Source of the DNA: Amycolatopsis sp. 195334CR
GTDB taxonomy: Bacteria > Actinomycetota > Actinomycetes > Mycobacteriales > Pseudonocardiaceae
Length of the DNA stretch: 64,000 nucleotides
Direction of reading: 5' to 3'
Assembly: GCF_017309385.1 (NCBI RefSeq)
Contig: NZ_JAFJMJ010000004.1
Coordinates: 1-64,000 of the forward strand
A program made the position numbers and the translations under genes. The notes under the pieces were generated by a model. The model was not told the origin of the DNA. It searched no databases and worked only from the letters and a program-made list of their open reading frames with translations. Shown one piece after another: positions 61,412 to 64,000 of this stretch. Position 1 is the stretch's first letter, and every line of letters begins with the position of its first letter.

Positions 61412-62007
61412 GGCATCTCGAAGCGAGCCGCGCCCAGGGCGGCGAAGGCGGCGTCCACGGCACCGGTGAGGCGGTCCGGGTCCTCCTCGCCGAGGTGCCT
61501 GCCCGCGTTGAAGCACGCCAGCGCCAGCTGCGGCGCCAGCGCGGCGACCATCGGCGTGGCACCCGCCTCGCGCAGGTTCTCGGTGATCGTCTCGGTGAAC
61601 CGCTGGAGCTTGCGGTTGCCGCGGTCGTGCAGTTCCGGGTTCTCCCGCAGCAACCGCTCGTGCCGCCGGAAGTGCTGGGCGTCGCGGGTCGCCTCCGCGC
61701 ACACCGCCAGCACCGCCAGCCGGATCTGCGCGAGTGCTTCCTCCAGCCCCGGCGCCGTCCCGCTGATCGACGCGCGGTGGCGCTCGGCGAGCACGTCGAG
61801 CAGGTCCTGCTCGTCGGCGAAGACGACCTCCTGCTTGTCACCGAAATAACGGAAGAACGTGGTCCGCCCGACCTCGGCCCGCTCGGCGATGTCCGTCACG
61901 GTCACCTCACCGAACCCGCGCTCGGCGAACAGCTCGAACGCGGCACGGACGATCTGCTCCCGCGCGCGCTGCTGCTTGCGCTCGCGGAGTGGGGCACGGC
62001 CGGTCAT
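61408..62007 (-). CDS. TetR family transcriptional regulator
   Basis: The 199-residue protein has a TetR HTH (QIVRAAFELFAERGFGEVTV, then AERAEVGRTTFFRYFGDKQE) and a C-terminal ligand domain. It is divergent from the SDR gene at 62087, and the gap has a TGGTACT-G-AGTACCA palindrome. It probably represses both itself and the SDR gene. Confidence 0.92.
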   Translation of the reverse strand: MTGRAPLRERKQQRAREQIVRAAFELFAERGFGEVTVTDIAERAEVGRTTFFRYFGDKQEVVFADEQDLLDVLAERHRASISGTAPGLEEALAQIRLAVLAVCAEATRDAQHFRRHERLLRENPELHDRGNRKLQRFTETITENLREAGATPMVAALAPQLALACFNAGRHLGEEDPDRLTGAVDAAFAALGAARFEMP

Positions 62008-62043
62008 GGCGCCCAGCCTAGCGCCCTGGGTCTGAATTCCGTA

Positions 62044-62058
62044 TGGTACTGAGTACCA
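62044..62058. promoter_or_regulatory. TetR operator between TetR and SDR genes
   Basis: TGGTACT-G-AGTACCA (62044-62058) is a perfect 15-bp inverted repeat in the 79-bp divergent gap. A partial second copy (GGTACC) follows at 62062-62067. The position fits a TetR repressor site. Confidence 0.75.
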
Positions 62059-62086
62059 CTAGGTACCAAATACCGGAGCGATTCCC

Positions 62087-63007
62087 ATGACCAGCACGAT
62101 CCTGATGACCGGCGGCGGGCGCGGCCTCGGCCGCGTGGCCGCCGAACGCCTGCTCGCCACCCAGCCCGACCGCCACCTGCTGCTGCTCGCCCGTGACGGC
62201 GACCGCCTCGTCCGCGAACTCCGGGAGCGCACCGGCCGCGCGAACGTCTCCGCGATCACCTGCGACCTGGCCTCGTTCGCCGACATCCGGGCCGCCGCCG
62301 AGGAGATCGGCAGGCGGCTCGACGAGGGCGAGATCCCGCCGCTGCGCGACTTCCTCGGCAACGCGGGCCTCCAGATGGCGACGACCACCAGCACCACCGC
62401 CGACGGGTTCGAGACCACCTTCGGCGTCAACGTGCTCGCGAACTACCTGCTGCTGCGGCTGCTGTTCGACCGCTTCGAGGCGCCCGGCCGCATCGTGGTG
62501 GTGGGCAGCGGCGTGCACTTCGGCACGCTCCGGCACAACCTGGGCCTGGTGCCCGCGCCGAAGTGGGCGCCGGTGGGGAAGCTCGCCGAGCCGGGCACGC
62601 GAACCGCCGCCACGGCCGGCCGCCGCGCCTACGCCACCAGCAAGCTCGCGGTCATCTACCTGGTGCACGCCCTCGCGCGCCGGTTGCCGGACGGGGTGGA
62701 CGTCTACACCTACGACCCCGGGCTGGTGCCGGGCACCGGGCTCGTCCGCGACGCCGGGCCGGTGTCGCGGAGGGCCGCGGGGATCATCCTGCCGCTGTTC
62801 CGCCTGACCCCGCTGGCGATGGGGCCCGAGGCCGCCGGACGGCTGCTCGCCGACACCATGACCGGACCCCGCCCCGGCCGCAGCGGTGCCTACCTCGACC
62901 GGGGTCAGGAGGTTCCGTCGTCGCCCGACTCGCACGACGAAGCCCGTGAGGAAGAGTTGTGGCAGGTCGCCGCCCGCCTGTGCGCGCTGCCCGAGCTCTC
63001 TGTATAA
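62087..63007 (+). CDS. Short-chain dehydrogenase/reductase
   Basis: The 306-residue protein has TGGGRGLGRVAAERLLA for cofactor binding, NAGLQMATT, FGVNVLANYLLLRLL, and the catalytic YATSKLAVIYLVHALARRLP; it is in the retinol-dehydrogenase/protochlorophyllide-reductase-like branch (LPDGVDVYTYDPGLVPGTGL). It is divergent from the TetR gene and probably induced when that repressor is released. The substrate is unknown. Confidence 0.9.
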   Translation: MTSTILMTGGGRGLGRVAAERLLATQPDRHLLLLARDGDRLVRELRERTGRANVSAITCDLASFADIRAAAEEIGRRLDEGEIPPLRDFLGNAGLQMATTTSTTADGFETTFGVNVLANYLLLRLLFDRFEAPGRIVVVGSGVHFGTLRHNLGLVPAPKWAPVGKLAEPGTRTAATAGRRAYATSKLAVIYLVHALARRLPDGVDVYTYDPGLVPGTGLVRDAGPVSRRAAGIILPLFRLTPLAMGPEAAGRLLADTMTGPRPGRSGAYLDRGQEVPSSPDSHDEAREEELWQVAARLCALPELSV

Positions 63008-63073
63008 CGTCGAATACGGCGCGGCTCCGAAGTCGGTTATCGTAGTTGACCGGGTACGGAGAGGCAGGGAGCG

Positions 63074-64000
63074 ATGGCCGAGCGCGGAGGCATCCTCGCG
63101 CCCCTGCGGGTGCGCGAGTTCCGCGCGCTCTGGTTCGCCGAACTGCTCTCGGTCGCCGGTGACCAGCTGGCCAGGGTCGCGCTGGCGGTGCTGGTGTTCG
63201 ACCGGACCGACTCGGCCCTGCTGACCGCGCTCACCTACGCGCTGACCTTCGTGCCCTCGGTGCTCGGCGGCTTCCTGCTCGCCGGGCTGGCCGACCGGTT
63301 CCCGCGGCGCGCGGTGCTGGTGGTGACCGACTTCCTCCGCGCGGGCATCGCCCTGCTGATGGCGGTGCCGGGCTTGCCGCTGCCGGTGCTGTGGGCCTGC
63401 ATCGCCCTGCTGAGCGTGGCGTCCGGTCCCGTCAAAGCGGCGTCGATGGCGCTGTTGCCGCAGGTGGTGCCGGGGGAGGGGTACGCGCAGGCGCTCGCGT
63501 TGCGCCAGGTGACCGGGCAGAGCGCGCAGCTGGCGGGGTTCGCCGGCGGTGGTGCGCTGCTCGTCGTGCTCGAACCGCACCTCGCGCTCGGCCTGAACGC
63601 GCTGACGTTCCTGATCAGCGCGATCGTGGTCCGGTTCGGCGTCCGGCACCGGGAGGCGGCGGCGTCGGGGTCGGAGGCGGCCGAGGGGAGCGGCGGCACC
63701 GACCGCCGCAAGCTGGCCACCCTGTACGCGCTGGTGTCGCTGGTCGGGCTGTACGTCGTGCCGGAAGGGCTCGCCGCGCCCTACGCGGACGGGCTCGGGG
63801 CCGTCGCGGTCGCGGTCGGCCTGCTGCTCGCCGCCGATCCGCTGGGCAGCGCGGTGGGCGCCTGGCTGGTCGCGCGGTTCCGGGTGCCGTCCTCGCCCGC
63901 GATCGCGGCCGGGCTCGCCGCCGCGGGCGGGGTGCCGCTGGTGGTGTGCGGCCTCGCGCCGGGCCTGGCGCTGTCGATCCTATGCTGGGCGGCGTCGGGT
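63074..64000 (+). CDS. MFS transporter, partial (cut by the right window edge)
   Basis: The frame opened by ATG 63074 (GGCAGGGAG upstream) runs to the end of the window without a stop. The visible 309 residues have the major-facilitator pattern of the Bcr/entS-like drug or siderophore exporters: LRVREFRALWFAELLSVAGD, a short loop with ADRFPRRAVLVVTD (MFS A-motif position) and at least eight hydrophobic helices. It starts 66 bp after the SDR stop. The remaining helices and the C-terminus lie beyond the window. Confidence 0.9.
   Translation, partial: MAERGGILAPLRVREFRALWFAELLSVAGDQLARVALAVLVFDRTDSALLTALTYALTFVPSVLGGFLLAGLADRFPRRAVLVVTDFLRAGIALLMAVPGLPLPVLWACIALLSVASGPVKAASMALLPQVVPGEGYAQALALRQVTGQSAQLAGFAGGGALLVVLEPHLALGLNALTFLISAIVVRFGVRHREAAASGSEAAEGSGGTDRRKLATLYALVSLVGLYVVPEGLAAPYADGLGAVAVAVGLLLAADPLGSAVGAWLVARFRVPSSPAIAAGLAAAGGVPLVVCGLAPGLALSILCWAASG

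Overview
The DNA is very GC-rich, uses GTG and TTG starts freely, and packs genes with 1-8 nt overlaps, as in an actinomycete. Several products point to the Pseudonocardiales, probably an Amycolatopsis-like genome: three luciferase-like (F420/FMN type) oxidoreductases, a mycoredoxin-like protein, a mycobacterial-type AAC(2')-I, a DasR-type operator and many one-component regulators. This is judged from sequence character, not from a database match. No rRNA, tRNA, CRISPR array, transposase or phage gene was seen, so this looks like chromosomal accessory DNA.

Layout. 1-3.8 kb: a tandem-repeat array, a small DUF4429-like protein, a frameshifted GT39-type membrane glycosyltransferase, and a two-gene pair that resembles a type VII secretion substrate with a partner. 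3.8-9.6 kb: a solute-uptake and 2-oxo-acid module (small membrane protein, ActP-like symporter, ThDP enzyme, IclR regulator, XylC-like aldehyde dehydrogenase). 9.7-12.6 kb: two unrecognised, highly repetitive envelope or secreted proteins. 12.6-17.6 kb: a small secreted protein with no normal start codon, a GST/hydroquinone-reductase protein, a nucleotidyltransferase, a lytic polysaccharide monooxygenase under a perfect DasR-type site, and an esterase / PucR-like regulator / AAC(2')-I operon. 17.8-25.9 kb: two LLM oxidoreductases, a FAD-linked oxidase divergent from a TetR-P450 pair, a thioesterase, a DoxX protein and a lipoprotein metallopeptidase.

25.9-37.4 kb is the most coherent block: eleven minus-strand genes running from urate oxidase through a three-subunit xanthine dehydrogenase, a guanine deaminase-type enzyme, a purine permease and an orphan allophanate-hydrolase C-terminal domain to hydroxypyruvate isomerase, tartronate semialdehyde reductase, glyoxylate carboligase and glycerate kinase. 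A divergent PucR-family regulator (37552) faces it. Together they would take in purines, oxidise them to 5-hydroxyisourate, and return the glyoxylate made later in the pathway to glycerate 2- or 3-phosphate. The enzymes between 5-hydroxyisourate and glyoxylate are not in the window. The glyoxylate carboligase has Glu51 where the classical E. coli enzyme has Val51.

39-64 kb is a mosaic: regulators (zinc-ribbon TetR, LAL-type LuxR, three LysR, MarR, TetR), two MBL-fold hydrolases, a carboxylesterase, pyruvate:quinone oxidoreductase, a complete sdhCAB operon, homocysteine methyltransferase, NAD-dependent formate dehydrogenase, a DJ-1/PfpI protein, SDR enzymes and an MFS transporter cut by the window edge.

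Two structural themes recur. GC-rich tandem arrays with 9/101-, 33- and 39-bp units sit only at gene 3' ends, two of them between convergent genes. Terminator-like hairpins often contain the stop codon of the gene they end, and two of them share the core GAAAGCCACCTTC.
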